Assembly: GCA_003246895.1 (NCBI GenBank)
Contig: QKCL01000042.1
Coordinates: 1-33,937 of the forward strand
Direction of reading: 5' to 3'
DNA length: 33,937 bases
Source of the DNA: Spirochaetota bacterium
GTDB taxonomy: Bacteria; Spirochaetota; UBA4802; UBA5550
Position numbers and translations under genes: made by a program. Positions 24,643-33,937 of this stretch are shown here, piece by piece; position 1 is the first letter of the stretch, and each line of letters opens with the position of its first letter. A model generated the notes under the pieces. It saw nothing but the letters and a program-made list of their open reading frames with translations. It searched no databases and was not told the origin of the DNA.

Positions 24643-25659
24643 TTACTGTTCCTTACCTGAATTGTCTGTGTTTTTCGCATATTTTTTGGAATAATACTGA
24701 CTCATGACCGAGAATGGGACCTTGTAATCCTGTCTTGCGTTCCAGAGAAGGTAGCCTTTTATGCCTGCAGCATGTACAGCTTTAATCTGTTCAATTACAT
24801 ATTTGCCATAGGGCATTCCATACAGTCTCATTTGGAATGCCTGGATATATGTTACGATTTCGGCCTTTTTTGTCCTCTCTTTTGCCCTCTTTGATGTAAT
24901 ATAAACTGTGTGATAAGGGTCTTTCTGGAGTTTTTTGCTCCATGTGTAATGGGACGGATATGCCATGGGGCAGATCACATCAATTACCTTATCAAGGCTT
25001 TCCATCTTCTGTCCAATAATATCATTTGTATTTAATGGAATTCTTCCGAATACATCTGCAGCAAATTTTACATTGTAATCTTTAAGTCTTTCCTTGGCTT
25101 TTTTTACAAAACCTTCTATGAAGGCATATCTTTCCTTGAATCCCAGGTGTCTGTTTCTGCCGGAGTCGTTAAATCTTATATAGTCAAACTGTATTTCTTT
25201 AAAGCCGGCTTTGCAAGCGCTTTCTGCAATTAAAAGTTTGTCCTCAATATATTCCTTTGAAATAGGCCATTTGCTTAAACCGTCGGGAAATATTACGATT
25301 CTCGCAATTGCATGGATTCCCTTTTCTTTAAGGAATTTGACATTTTCTGCCGGTAGAATGCATTTTTTCAGCTTTGAGCTCTGTACATCCAGTACAAATG
25401 TATTGATATTTGCTTTTTTTGCATTTTCAGTAAAATATTTGAGTTTATCCATGCTCATTGCAGATGCAACGGTAAGATAAATTCCCCTGTAGAATTCAGG
25501 ATATTTGTAATCTTCATTTTTTGCAGTCTTTTGCTCAAATGTTTTTATTTCAGGTTTCTGGGCAGAAGTCTTTGCATCTTCGGCCTTTATGTATGAAAAA
25601 GTAAAAATTCCACTGATGATAACCAGAAAGGCCGGTATTATTATCTTTTTTCTGAACAT
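24643..25659 (-). CDS. Exported DUF4015-type putative glycoside hydrolase
   Basis: The 338-residue protein begins with a signal peptide or anchor (core IIPAFLVIISGIFTF). Residues about 55-315 look like a TIM barrel with strands ending in conserved polar residues: FVLDVQSS, IARIVIF, EIQFDYIRF, FAADVFGR, VICPMAYPSHY and GYLLWNA. This pattern matches the DUF4015 family of putative glycosyl hydrolases; enzymatic activity has not been shown to my knowledge. A GAGG ribosome site precedes the start. It diverges from dnaG across a gap with promoters on both strands. Confidence 0.85.
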   Translation of the reverse strand: MFRKKIIIPAFLVIISGIFTFSYIKAEDAKTSAQKPEIKTFEQKTAKNEDYKYPEFYRGIYLTVASAMSMDKLKYFTENAKKANINTFVLDVQSSKLKKCILPAENVKFLKEKGIHAIARIVIFPDGLSKWPISKEYIEDKLLIAESACKAGFKEIQFDYIRFNDSGRNRHLGFKERYAFIEGFVKKAKERLKDYNVKFAADVFGRIPLNTNDIIGQKMESLDKVIDVICPMAYPSHYTWSKKLQKDPYHTVYITSKRAKERTKKAEIVTYIQAFQMRLYGMPYGKYVIEQIKAVHAAGIKGYLLWNARQDYKVPFSVMSQYYSKKYAKNTDNSGKEQ

Positions 25660-25690
25660 GTATTCCTCATTATTAAATTTATTTGTTTTG

Positions 25691-25720
25691 ATAATACTTT
25701 CACTCTATTTTTTTTGTCAA
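25691..25720 (-). promoter_or_regulatory. Promoter of the DUF4015-type gene
   Basis: On the minus strand a perfect TTGACA (25720-25715) is followed after 18 bases by TATTAT (25696-25691), a five-of-six -10 box. It lies 31 bases before the start codon. Confidence 0.6.
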
Positions 25721-25737
25721 ATTTATTTAGTCATACC

Positions 25738-25766
25738 TTGACAATAAATAGCAGTTATGAATTATT
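25738..25766 (+). promoter_or_regulatory. Promoter candidate for dnaG-rpoD
   Basis: A perfect TTGACA at 25738-25743 is followed after 17 bases by ATTATT (25761-25766), a weak -10 that has a TGA just before it, making it an extended -10. It precedes the dnaG TTG start by 38 bases. Confidence 0.45.
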
Positions 25767-25804
25767 TATTTATCGGATTATTCTGTGCTGATTAGAGAGC
25801 TAAT

Positions 25805-27562
25805 TTGTATATAGAAAAAGAAATAATTGAGTCTATCAGGGATAGGGCTAGAATTGAGGATGTTGTCATGCGATATGTCCCGTCTCTCAAGAAAAAAGGC
25901 AATAATTATGTCGGGCTTTGCCCGTTTCATAAGGAAAAAACTCCGTCTTTTACAGTTTCTCCGGATAAACAGATATTTCACTGCTTTGGCTGTAATGCAG
26001 GTGGAAATGTTTTTTCTTTTATATCAAAAATTGAAAACCTTGATTTTACTGAAAGTGTTGTATTTCTGGCAAGCCAGATGGGGATTGAAATATCCCGGGC
26101 GGATCAAAGCAGTTCCGGAATAATAAATGAGATTCGCAGAATTAATCTTTATGCACTTAAATACTATAACTCATTTTTAAAATCTCCTGCCGGAAAAGCA
26201 GGCATGGATTATATTATTTCCCGTGGTGTAAGTGTTGAGGCCATAGAAAAGTTCAAAATCGGCTATTCTCCTGACAGCTGGGATATGCTTTCCAGAAGCC
26301 TTAAAAAAAACAGGGCTGATATGTCAATTGTTGAGAAAATCGGGCTTTCTTCTCTCACGAAGGATAAAAGCAAATATATTGACAGGTTCAGGGGCAGGGT
26401 AATGTTCCCTATTTTTGATACATCTGAACATGTTGTGGCGTTTGGCGGACGTGTTCTGTCAGATTCCAGTCAGCCAAAATATCTCAATTCGCCGGATTCA
26501 GAGGTTTTTCACAAAAGGGATATTCTTTACGGTCTGAATTTTGCAAAGGAATCAATTCGAGAAAATGACAGGGTAATAGTGGTTGAAGGTTATCTGGATG
26601 TAATAGGATGCCATCAGAATGGACTCGAAAATGTTGTTGCTCCTCTTGGAACTGCTCTGACGGAGAATCATATAAAAAATCTTTCAAGGTTGTGCAATGA
26701 AATAATAATGCTCTTTGATTCTGATTCAGCCGGAATAAATGCCGCTCTTAAATCGATAAAAACAGGTAGTATTTTCAATACAGACATTAAGGTGGCAACG
26801 CTTCCAGAAGATGATCCATTTGATTATATTCAGAAAAAAGGCGTCATGGAGCTCATGATTATTATTGAAAATGCACAGAATCCTGTAGAGTTTCAGATCG
26901 ACACTGTTCTTAAAAACGGCAGAAACCAGGATGTTGTCAGGTTGATGAAGCAGATGGTTCCTGTTCTTGATTCTCTTGAACTTGATACTGAAAAAAACAG
27001 GTATTTAACATATATAGCACAGAAACTTAAAATTAATGAGATTGATTTAAGAAAAGACTATATGCATCTACGGTCAGGTGCATCAGGAACTGGAATATCA
27101 TCAATACCCGGCATGACTAAAATTGATTATTCAGCAAGGCTGTTTCGGGATTTGATATCCCTTATTCTTCATTACCCTGAAATTACCGGAGATGTTCTTA
27201 TAGATTTTTCTGTTGATGATATAAAAGACGAAACTTCCAGAAAAATTTACTTGAGGATCTCCGAGTTGTACCAATCTGAAAATAAACTCAAAATAGATAA
27301 AATATTTGACTTTTTCAGTGAAGGGATAGAAATGGAATTTTTGAAAGAAATAATTCAAAAAGAGATCAAGATTTCTGATCCAAAATCAGCATATACTGAA
27401 ATTTACGTGAATCTCAAGCTTCATTCAATAGACAGTAAACTTAACACTTATGCAGGACTGCTGAAGGAATCAAAAGATGACAAACTTGAATATCTTGCCG
27501 AGATTGAAATTCTAAGACGTGAAAAGGAAAAACTGAAAACGTATATCTATAATAAAGGGTAA
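25805..27562 (+). CDS. dnaG: DNA primase DnaG
   Basis: DnaG lays down RNA primers at the replication fork. The 585-residue protein has the N-terminal zinc domain (Cys39, His42, Cys60, Cys63), the catalytic TOPRIM core with Glu261 in VEGYLD and Asp305-Asp307 in FDSDSAG, and a C-terminal helical part that should bind DnaB. I use TTG at 25805, supported by AGAGAG five bases upstream and the conserved [15 protein letters not shown] start; no better ATG lies within 20 codons. It sits just upstream of rpoD, the classical macromolecular-synthesis order, but without rpsU. Confidence 0.97.
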   Translation: MYIEKEIIESIRDRARIEDVVMRYVPSLKKKGNNYVGLCPFHKEKTPSFTVSPDKQIFHCFGCNAGGNVFSFISKIENLDFTESVVFLASQMGIEISRADQSSSGIINEIRRINLYALKYYNSFLKSPAGKAGMDYIISRGVSVEAIEKFKIGYSPDSWDMLSRSLKKNRADMSIVEKIGLSSLTKDKSKYIDRFRGRVMFPIFDTSEHVVAFGGRVLSDSSQPKYLNSPDSEVFHKRDILYGLNFAKESIRENDRVIVVEGYLDVIGCHQNGLENVVAPLGTALTENHIKNLSRLCNEIIMLFDSDSAGINAALKSIKTGSIFNTDIKVATLPEDDPFDYIQKKGVMELMIIIENAQNPVEFQIDTVLKNGRNQDVVRLMKQMVPVLDSLELDTEKNRYLTYIAQKLKINEIDLRKDYMHLRSGASGTGISSIPGMTKIDYSARLFRDLISLILHYPEITGDVLIDFSVDDIKDETSRKIYLRISELYQSENKLKIDKIFDFFSEGIEMEFLKEIIQKEIKISDPKSAYTEIYVNLKLHSIDSKLNTYAGLLKESKDDKLEYLAEIEILRREKEKLKTYIYNKG

Positions 27563-27609
27563 CTGTCAGCCCGGTTGCCGAAAAATTGTTCTATAGGATT
27601 AAAAAAAAT

Positions 27610-29388
27610 ATGAGTAAAAATGATCTTGTTTTAGAAAATATCGCTGAAGTGAAAAAGTTGATCGAGCATGGTAAGGCCAACAATGAAATTACCTATGATG
27701 AAATCAACGAGATATTACCTGACAAACTGCTCAATTCAGATAAAATTGATGATATTTTTATACTCCTGAATCAGCTTGGGGTAGAGGTAGTTGAGGAATC
27801 TTCCAGTAAAAAGGGAGAGGAATTTGAAATAGAAGAGAAAAAAGTTCCTGTAAAAAAATCTACCAGAAAGGCATCCTCAGCAAATGAAGACACATCTCAT
27901 GTTGATGATCCTATCAGGCTTTATCTCAAGGAGATAGGAAAGGTGTCTCTGCTTTCAGGAGACCAGGAAGTAGACCTTGCAAAAAGAATTGAGGATGGGG
28001 AGATCCTCATTGAAAGAGCCGTTATTAATTCAGCTCTTCTTGTAAATGAATTGATAAAAAATCATTCCAAGGTTGTTACCGGAAAAATAAAACTTACGGA
28101 TATTTTAAGAATAAACAGGTTGTACTATTTTTCATCCGTTGACTTGAGTGAACTGGAAAAGAAATATACCGAGAAAATGAAAACCATCATAGATGAGGAT
28201 TCCAAATGTCTGAAACTTCAGAATAAAAAGAAAAAATATGAGGATAATTCGGCAGAGGTTTCAAAAATAGATGCCGAGATTGACGCTTCTAAAGAAAAAA
28301 TAATGCAGGCTGTTGTTGAACTTGAGATCAGTGAAGATGAAATCGGAAAACTTTCCAATAAAATTCAATCCATGGTTAAAAGAATTAAGGAGACCTATTC
28401 ATTCTTTAAAGAGATTGAAAACAACTATGGCAGGGATATAAAAGAGTTAAAGCATTTTTCAAGAAAGGTTGAGAAGGATGAAGATGTTGAGCAGATTGCT
28501 GATGAGCTTAACATAAAGAATATAGATGAACTTCTGGAAGTAGTTAAAGACATTCGTAATAATGAAAGAAAGATAAGAAGGATTGAACAGGAGGCTGGTG
28601 CGGAAGCTGATTTCATTCTGGAGTGGGGAAAACAGATTTCCCAGGGCCAGAGAAAAATTCAGCGTGCAAAGCAGGAGTTGATAAACGCAAACCTGAGACT
28701 TGTTGTTTCAATCGCAAAAAAATACGCTAACCGGGGCATGCATTTCTTTGACCTCATACAGGAGGGGAATATAGGCCTCATTAAGGCGGTTGACAAGTTC
28801 GAGTACAGAAAGGGATACAAATTTTCAACATATGCTACATGGTGGATAAGACAGGCCATAACACGGGCCATCTCAGACCAGGCCAGAACCATTCGTGTCC
28901 CTGTACACATGATAGAACAGATAAACAAGGTTATGAGGGAGACCCGTCTGTTCCAGCAGGAATTCGGAAGAGAACCCTCCGCTGAAGAACTTGCGGTCAG
29001 ACTTGGATGGCCTGAGGCAAAAGTCAAGGCTGTGAAGAATGTTGCGAGGGAGCCGATTTCACTGGAAACTCCTGTTGGTGAAGAGGAAGATTCACTGCTT
29101 GGTGATTTTATTGAGGACAAGGATGTTGATTCTCCTGCAAACACAGCAGCCCACAGACTTCTTAATGAACAGATAAACTCTGTATTAAGTACATTACCGG
29201 CAAGGGAGCAGAAAGTAATAAGAATGAGATTCGGTCTTGACGATGGGTATTCTCATACTCTCGAAGAGGTAGGTTATGTTTTTAAAGTTACCCGTGAAAG
29301 GATCAGGCAGATTGAGGCCAAGGCCCTGAGAAGGCTCAGGCATCCTACCAGAGCCAGAAAACTTAAAGATTATCTTGAATATATGTAG
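27610..29388 (+). CDS. rpoD: Primary sigma factor RpoD (sigma70)
   Basis: RpoD directs RNA polymerase to housekeeping promoters. The 592-residue protein has region 1.1, region 1.2 ([18 protein letters not shown]), a charged coiled-coil non-conserved region, region 2 with [10 protein letters not shown] and [20 protein letters not shown], region 3 and the region 4 helix-turn-helix ending [23 protein letters not shown] 27610 is preferred over an in-frame TTG at 27586 because AGGA (27595-27598) lies about 11 bases upstream. It follows dnaG by 47 bases and ends in a strong terminator. Confidence 0.98.
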   Translation: MSKNDLVLENIAEVKKLIEHGKANNEITYDEINEILPDKLLNSDKIDDIFILLNQLGVEVVEESSSKKGEEFEIEEKKVPVKKSTRKASSANEDTSHVDDPIRLYLKEIGKVSLLSGDQEVDLAKRIEDGEILIERAVINSALLVNELIKNHSKVVTGKIKLTDILRINRLYYFSSVDLSELEKKYTEKMKTIIDEDSKCLKLQNKKKKYEDNSAEVSKIDAEIDASKEKIMQAVVELEISEDEIGKLSNKIQSMVKRIKETYSFFKEIENNYGRDIKELKHFSRKVEKDEDVEQIADELNIKNIDELLEVVKDIRNNERKIRRIEQEAGAEADFILEWGKQISQGQRKIQRAKQELINANLRLVVSIAKKYANRGMHFFDLIQEGNIGLIKAVDKFEYRKGYKFSTYATWWIRQAITRAISDQARTIRVPVHMIEQINKVMRETRLFQQEFGREPSAEELAVRLGWPEAKVKAVKNVAREPISLETPVGEEEDSLLGDFIEDKDVDSPANTAAHRLLNEQINSVLSTLPAREQKVIRMRFGLDDGYSHTLEEVGYVFKVTRERIRQIEAKALRRLRHPTRARKLKDYLEYM

Positions 29389-29395
29389 GTTTTTC

Positions 29396-29428
29396 AATAA
29401 AGGGATTAAACAGATCCCTTTATTTTTT
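29396..29428 (+). terminator. Intrinsic terminator of dnaG-rpoD
   Basis: AATAAAGGGAT (29396-29406) pairs with ATCCCTTTATT (29414-29424) around a seven-base loop, followed by more T residues. It lies between the rpoD stop and the gpsA start. Confidence 0.85.
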
Positions 29429-29444
29429 AGTTTTAATATTTTGA

Positions 29445-31787
29445 ATGAGTGTAAAAATGTCAAATCATCCAAGAGTTAAAGTCGTAAGTGTTATTGGTGC
29501 AGGTTCATGGGGAACTTCTATTGCCAAGGTTATTGCAGAGACCAATCCTGGTGTTTCTGTAAAGATGTGGTCATATGAAAAAGCCACTGCATCATCGATT
29601 AACTCCAGGAATATGAATGACGAATATCTCCCCCTGATAAAACTTCCCGTGAATATTTCCGCCACGACTAACCTTAAGGATGCAGTTGAAGACAGTGACG
29701 GAATTATCCTTGCTCCTCCTTCCAAGGCTTTGCCGGATATAGTAGCAAGAATCGGGAAAAAGATGCAGAAAAAGGTTCCCATTGCATATCTGACCAAGGG
29801 ATTTTGCAGAATAAATAATGATATTCTTACAATATCCCAGACAATTGCGCAGATTCTTCCTGAATACAAAAACAGGGTAGTTTCAATATATGGTCCCAGT
29901 CATGCAGAGGAAGTGACTAAAAAATATCATACATGTCTGAATATAGCCTCGGATTCCAGTTTAGACGGCATGTTTTTTTATAATTTGCTGAATTGTGAAT
30001 ATCTGAAATGCAGAATTTCAGATGATATAATAGGTGTAGACGTGGGCGGCACATTGAAGAATCCAGCTGCCATTGCGGCAGGTATGATATCGATACTTCC
30101 TAACTGTGGAGATAATCTTTCAGGGGCACTTATTGCTGAGTCATTGAAGGAGATGATAGATCTCGGGGTCTCAATAGGTGCCAGAGCGGAGACTATAATT
30201 GATATTTCAGGAACAGGTGATCTTGTTGCCACGGCCCTGAGTGAACATAGCCGGAACAGAAGATTCGGCCAGGATATTGCCAGACAGATCATTGACAAGG
30301 GTACAAGCCTAAAATTTGCAGACAGACTTTATCTACGTTTTAAGCCGGAGTTTGTTCTTGAGAAAATGAGTAAAAACCTGCATTATCTGGCTGAAGGAGC
30401 ATATGCCATAGAGCCTCTTATTGAACTTGCCGAGAGGAACAATATTTCGATACCGGTTTACAGATCACTTTATGAGGTGCTGTTAAACAAAAAGGATCCG
30501 ACTCTTCTTATCGAGACCATTAAGGACCCTGAAAAGTTTGATGAAATATATAATGATATAAAGATTCATATAAAGGACAAAAAGAAAGGGCTTGAAGGAG
30601 TAAAGGGAAAGGCCTTTAAGAGAATTATCAAGCAGCAGATAATAAACAAGTATACTGGAAAACCTGATTCAGAGGAACAGTTGCAAATAAAAAAGAGTAT
30701 AATTCTCAATCTTAAAAATCATCTTGATGCCAACCAGGGGAAAGGGAATGCTGTGTTTTTTAAGGATGAAAAAGATTACCTGGAATCATTGAATGATGTT
30801 AATTATGAAAAGATAATCAGAAAACTGGTGTCAATTTATTTAAACGAGATTATGGATCATTACAATCCTCTGTTTTCAGAGTTAAACCTAAAATTCTATA
30901 ATTTTAAGTATTATCTGAACAAGATAAGGGGTATGAGAAATGAAATTACAACGGAAGGTGATTTTAAAGTCATAAATGACCTCAAAAACAGTGTTAATAT
31001 TGTTTATATTACAAAGTACAAAAATGCTATGGATAATGCCTACTATTTAAAGGAGATGAGAAAGAATAACCTTCCTGTTCCCAGATTTTTTATTTCAAAT
31101 GAAATACTGGGCAACAGGCTCCGGGTCTTTTTTAAGAGAAAAAGCGGCGGTTTCATGGTAAACAAAAATAAATTTGATAATGATATATACAGGGAATGTA
31201 TTGTTCATTACATATCGTCTCTTATCAGTCATGGCGTTCCTGTCCTTTATTCGCCGGATATTGAGACTCATTCCGGAGACATAAACGAAAGAATGAACGA
31301 GAGCTTTTTTTCACTTATCAATGAAGTTTTATATCGGGAAACAACTGAAATTGTTCTTTTTCCACTGCAGATTAAATACTCAGACAGGGTTAATGAGTCT
31401 CTCATTAGAAAACTGTTTATCGATCATGTGAACGTTAAATTCTCTTCTCCTCTTTTTTTATCCGATTTTACGAAAAAATCCACAAACAATGTTTCATTGT
31501 CAAAAATGATTGAAGATTCCTGGGAAAGTGACAGAATCATACTACCGTATCATATTGTGTCCAGGGTCGTGAAGGATTCAGGATACAGTATAAAACAGAG
31601 CAAGCTAAAAAAACATGTAGAACAACTCATTGATAGATATCATCTATCCTTTGAAAAGACACCGCGACAGATAGCCGGGGAAGGGGGTAAGTTCCTGGTG
31701 AAAAACAAACTCATGGCAAAAAACAATGATGATTATATTGTAATTGATAAGAGTAAAATTGATGATTATTCCTCATTGATTTACTGA
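29445..31787 (+). CDS. gpsA: Glycerol-3-phosphate dehydrogenase fused to a degenerate PlsB-like acyltransferase domain
   Basis: Residues about 10-365 form GpsA, which makes sn-glycerol-3-phosphate for phospholipids. Its NAD motif GAGSWGT (18-24), TKG (117-119), YGPSHAEE (149-156), Lys205 in GGTLKNPA and GTGD (256-259) with SRNRRFG are intact. The next 100 residues are a helical linker. Residues about 460-780 align by eye with PlsB: block I around 521-533 has Asp530 but Tyr525 in the place of the catalytic His; block II VFFKRK (561-566) is kept; block III PDIETH (604-609) replaces the EGxRSR-type motif; FPL (639-641) matches block IV. The second half should be inactive. Total length is 780 against about 335 for GpsA. 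Start ATG 29445 or 29457 is uncertain. Confidence 0.85.
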   Translation: MSVKMSNHPRVKVVSVIGAGSWGTSIAKVIAETNPGVSVKMWSYEKATASSINSRNMNDEYLPLIKLPVNISATTNLKDAVEDSDGIILAPPSKALPDIVARIGKKMQKKVPIAYLTKGFCRINNDILTISQTIAQILPEYKNRVVSIYGPSHAEEVTKKYHTCLNIASDSSLDGMFFYNLLNCEYLKCRISDDIIGVDVGGTLKNPAAIAAGMISILPNCGDNLSGALIAESLKEMIDLGVSIGARAETIIDISGTGDLVATALSEHSRNRRFGQDIARQIIDKGTSLKFADRLYLRFKPEFVLEKMSKNLHYLAEGAYAIEPLIELAERNNISIPVYRSLYEVLLNKKDPTLLIETIKDPEKFDEIYNDIKIHIKDKKKGLEGVKGKAFKRIIKQQIINKYTGKPDSEEQLQIKKSIILNLKNHLDANQGKGNAVFFKDEKDYLESLNDVNYEKIIRKLVSIYLNEIMDHYNPLFSELNLKFYNFKYYLNKIRGMRNEITTEGDFKVINDLKNSVNIVYITKYKNAMDNAYYLKEMRKNNLPVPRFFISNEILGNRLRVFFKRKSGGFMVNKNKFDNDIYRECIVHYISSLISHGVPVLYSPDIETHSGDINERMNESFFSLINEVLYRETTEIVLFPLQIKYSDRVNESLIRKLFIDHVNVKFSSPLFLSDFTKKSTNNVSLSKMIEDSWESDRIILPYHIVSRVVKDSGYSIKQSKLKKHVEQLIDRYHLSFEKTPRQIAGEGGKFLVKNKLMAKNNDDYIVIDKSKIDDYSSLIY

Positions 31788-32722
31788 TGCAGCGTGATGG
31801 AGTATAGTTTTTCAAAGATGTCATAGGAAGTTTTTATATCAGAATACGGAATTTTGGTGAAAGTATAAACAAGAATTATATCATTGAAAATGAAGTTCAA
31901 TGATGAATCAATTTTAAGATTTTCCTTCTCCTCCATATTATATTCTTCATTGCCTTTTTCCATACTGTTTTCTGAAACTACAATCACTATAAACAGCGTT
32001 AATGATAATTTAAAAATACCAGATCTGTTTTTGAAAAAGCTTTTCAGCTTGTTTTCAATAGATTCTGAAAATTCTATGGCTGTATTCAGGCCGGTTTCAT
32101 GAAGAAACGTATTGTGATCAAATTTAAAGATATAGATAGACCTTATGACTGCTTCATTTTTATGGAGAAATGAGTTGATTTGAACAGCTGAATCTTCAAA
32201 AAAATCATTAAAGTAAGGCTTTTCAACGGTTTCAGTAAGCCTGATGTATTCCATTAGAATGTCGGAGAGCATATGAAATTTTGAAGCTTTGAAAAATTTT
32301 GATTCACTAAAGCATACGAGAGAGTATTCCCTGTCATTGATATTCATTGTCTCATGATATGATCTGTAGATAATTGAATTGTATTTTATTGAGTCATAGG
32401 TTTTATAGAAATCCTTTCCATGATTGAGACGGAAGATTATATTGTTCAGGAGGTTTTGATCTCCAACAGCCTCTACTATTACCGAATGACCGTTTTCCTT
32501 CATGATAAGGATTGTAATATCACTGAAGTTGCTTTTATTGAATTCCAGAAATACCTTTTCAACATATCCGGTTATTTCATTGTTCCCCGGTATTTCATTG
32601 CGGATCTGTGTTTTGTATTCATTTAATGAGTCTAGAGCTTCATCCGGTCCAATTGTACCATCTGAAATATTTTTTTTCAGATCTGATAATTGATTAATTA
32701 TTTCTTTTTTTCCCATTCTCAT
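31781..32722 (-). CDS. Unrecognised 313-aa protein, possibly a degenerate GGDEF-like fold
   Basis: I do not recognise this protein. It has no signal peptide or clear membrane segment, though one stretch (FKLSLTLFIVIVV) is strongly hydrophobic. Residues 1-45 are a helical charged region. The middle looks alpha/beta. Residues about 190-252 run IYIFKFDH, a helix, then GIFKLSLTLFIVIV, an order resembling a GGDEF domain whose signature is lost; this is inference. ATG 32722 or 32716 starts it, overlapping the end of folC by up to 29 bases. Its end overlaps the convergent gpsA fusion by seven bases. Confidence 0.7.
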   Translation of the reverse strand: MRMGKKEIINQLSDLKKNISDGTIGPDEALDSLNEYKTQIRNEIPGNNEITGYVEKVFLEFNKSNFSDITILIMKENGHSVIVEAVGDQNLLNNIIFRLNHGKDFYKTYDSIKYNSIIYRSYHETMNINDREYSLVCFSESKFFKASKFHMLSDILMEYIRLTETVEKPYFNDFFEDSAVQINSFLHKNEAVIRSIYIFKFDHNTFLHETGLNTAIEFSESIENKLKSFFKNRSGIFKLSLTLFIVIVVSENSMEKGNEEYNMEEKENLKIDSSLNFIFNDIILVYTFTKIPYSDIKTSYDIFEKLYSITLHQ

Positions 32723-33937
32723 CTGTTTCCAGTTGTTTAGTAAGTTCTACTGCTGTCTCATATAAACGGAATGTCCCGGTAAATACAATGACTTCGTTCT
32801 CTTTGTTTGCACTTTTTAATATATTTAGCAAATCATTTTTACTTTTACAGGTTTTAAAAGTATCAGGTTCTGGATTGAAAACTCCATACATGGATCCTGT
32901 GTAATAGATGATACTGTTCCTGTGCACCGACAGTAAATCCCTGATTTCCGGAATTACCTTGTCATCGAGCAGAGAAATGATAAAAGTAATTTTAAAATTG
33001 CTGAAGATTTCTTCAACTGTGGAAAAAAGGTTAGACAGGCCGCTCAAATTATGAGCTGCATCATAATACACGAGAGGCCTTGAGCAGATTTTTTGGAACC
33101 TGCCTTGCAGTGTGTAATTATTTACGGTATTCTCTATTATTCTGTTTTCAACGGAATGATTCTCCTTATTTAAAAGATCTGTGTAAATAGACATTGCCAA
33201 AGATATATTCTTCAGCTGATGTTTCATTATCATTGGAGTATGGAGATCCAGAGAAACAGGCCCATAACGGTATTTGAAATCGATGCCTTCCATGGAGCAT
33301 GATGTAATTGAAAAGGTATAATCCTTTTCTTCTGAAATAATCATGGAATTATTTTCTTTTGCAAATTTTTTGATTATATTCAGTATCATAACTGATGTGT
33401 TATTTGTATAAACAGGAACCTGTGGTTTAATTATACCGCATTTTTCAGTGGTAATTGATTCTATTTGGTTTCCAAGAATTTTTGTATGATCAGGTGATAT
33501 TTCAGTTATTGCTGATATCTCCGGCGTAACAGCATTTGTTGAATCCAGCCTTCCTCCGAGCCCGGTCTCAATTATTGCAAAGTCAACGTGTTCATCACTG
33601 AAGTATTTAAATGCCATTGCAGTAAGAAAATCAAAGAATGTGGCATTTACATTATGTTTTGACAATATATCGTGAAGTTCGGCTGCATAGCTGTCAAGTT
33701 TATGATCAGGTATTGGCATGTCGCATATCTGTATTCTTTCGTTATATAATAAAAGGTGGGGAGAGGTGAAGAGACCTGTCTTATAGTTAGTTTCACATAA
33801 AAGTTTGTTGAGCAGGAACGCGGTAGTCCCTTTACCGTTTGTACCTGCAATATGGACCGATTTAAATGATTTTTGAGGGTTACACAGCAGGTTGAGAATA
33901 GTGGTAATCTGCGATAGATCGTATTTCCTGAATTCTC
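32694..33937 (-). CDS. folC: Folylpolyglutamate / dihydrofolate synthase FolC, 5' end outside the window
   Basis: FolC adds glutamate to folates and, in most bacteria, to dihydropteroate. The reading frame stays open to the window edge, with at least 413 codons visible; the true start lies beyond 33937. The P-loop is GTNGKGTT, followed by LFTSPHL. Then come the Mur-ligase-type ETGLGGRLDSTNA, SPDHTKILG and the EKCGIIKP segment. In the C-terminal domain YDAAHNLSGL matches the family's DGAHNP. The protein therefore has the expected layout. It overlaps the downstream unrecognised gene. Confidence 0.93.
   Translation of the reverse strand, partial: EFRKYDLSQITTILNLLCNPQKSFKSVHIAGTNGKGTTAFLLNKLLCETNYKTGLFTSPHLLLYNERIQICDMPIPDHKLDSYAAELHDILSKHNVNATFFDFLTAMAFKYFSDEHVDFAIIETGLGGRLDSTNAVTPEISAITEISPDHTKILGNQIESITTEKCGIIKPQVPVYTNNTSVMILNIIKKFAKENNSMIISEEKDYTFSITSCSMEGIDFKYRYGPVSLDLHTPMIMKHQLKNISLAMSIYTDLLNKENHSVENRIIENTVNNYTLQGRFQKICSRPLVYYDAAHNLSGLSNLFSTVEEIFSNFKITFIISLLDDKVIPEIRDLLSVHRNSIIYYTGSMYGVFNPEPDTFKTCKSKNDLLNILKSANKENEVIVFTGTFRLYETAVELTKQLETDENGKKRNN

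Noticed and set aside
28659-29144. 161-codon minus-strand frame inside rpoD
   Set aside because: Serine-rich translation typical of antisense to conserved sigma regions 2 and 3; no independent support.
33647-33850. 67-codon minus-strand frame near the right edge
   Set aside because: It overlaps the folC frame, which carries the GTNGKGTT P-loop and continues to the window edge.

Overview
The window is about 34 kb of gene-dense, AT-rich bacterial chromosome. It carries core housekeeping genes mixed with envelope proteins. A diderm is implied by two predicted outer-membrane beta-barrels, several signal-peptide proteins and three predicted lipoproteins with relaxed lipoboxes ending VFAC, VFSC and FVSC. 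The relaxed lipoboxes, a PorV/UPF0164-type porin, a DUF4015-type protein and the general character of the proteins suggest a Spirochaetota lineage. That placement is an inference from sequence character; no rRNA gene is present. No tRNA, rRNA, CRISPR array, insertion sequence or prophage was recognised.

Layout. 1-1.3 kb: an unrecognised 402-aa protein. 1.3-5.2 kb: PorV-like barrel, rph (overlapping its 3' end), a second beta-barrel and hflX. 5.3-9.4 kb: secA and a GlmM/phosphomannomutase-type gene behind an extended -10 promoter, ending in a strong bidirectional terminator. 12.0-9.5 kb (minus strand): slyD, a Gfo/Idh/MocA dehydrogenase and a CaCA cation/Ca2+ exchanger. A terminator-like hairpin lies in the slyD leader. 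12.3-19.1 kb (plus): purL, purQ, a lipoprotein, nnrE-nnrD fusion and a YkgJ-type cysteine-cluster protein, all with very short gaps. 19.2-21.4 kb: LysM/M23 peptidase and a TPR protein, overlapping by ATGA. 22.5-21.4 kb (minus): TrmA/RlmD-type uracil methyltransferase. 22.6-24.6 kb: two lipoproteins overlapping by ATGA, then a terminator. 25.7-24.6 kb (minus): exported DUF4015-type TIM-barrel protein. 25.8-29.4 kb: dnaG-rpoD and a terminator. 29.4-31.8 kb: a 780-aa protein with GpsA at its N-terminus. 33.9-31.8 kb (minus): folC (cut by the window edge) and an unrecognised protein.

Functionally the region joins protein export and the outer membrane (SecA, barrels, lipoproteins, M23 peptidase), nucleotide and cofactor metabolism (PurL/PurQ, FolC, NAD(P)HX repair), RNA work (RNase PH, HflX, uracil methyltransferase) and information transfer (DnaG, RpoD).

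The most unusual gene is the GpsA fusion. Its C-terminal 300 residues align by eye with the PlsB glycerol-3-phosphate acyltransferase blocks, but the catalytic His and the EGxRSR-type motif are replaced. It looks like a glycerol-3-phosphate dehydrogenase tethered to a dead acyltransferase. Other points worth a second look are the slyD leader hairpin, the PurL form with fused PurS-like domains but a separate glutaminase, and two orphan proteins with a possible degenerate GGDEF-like fold.
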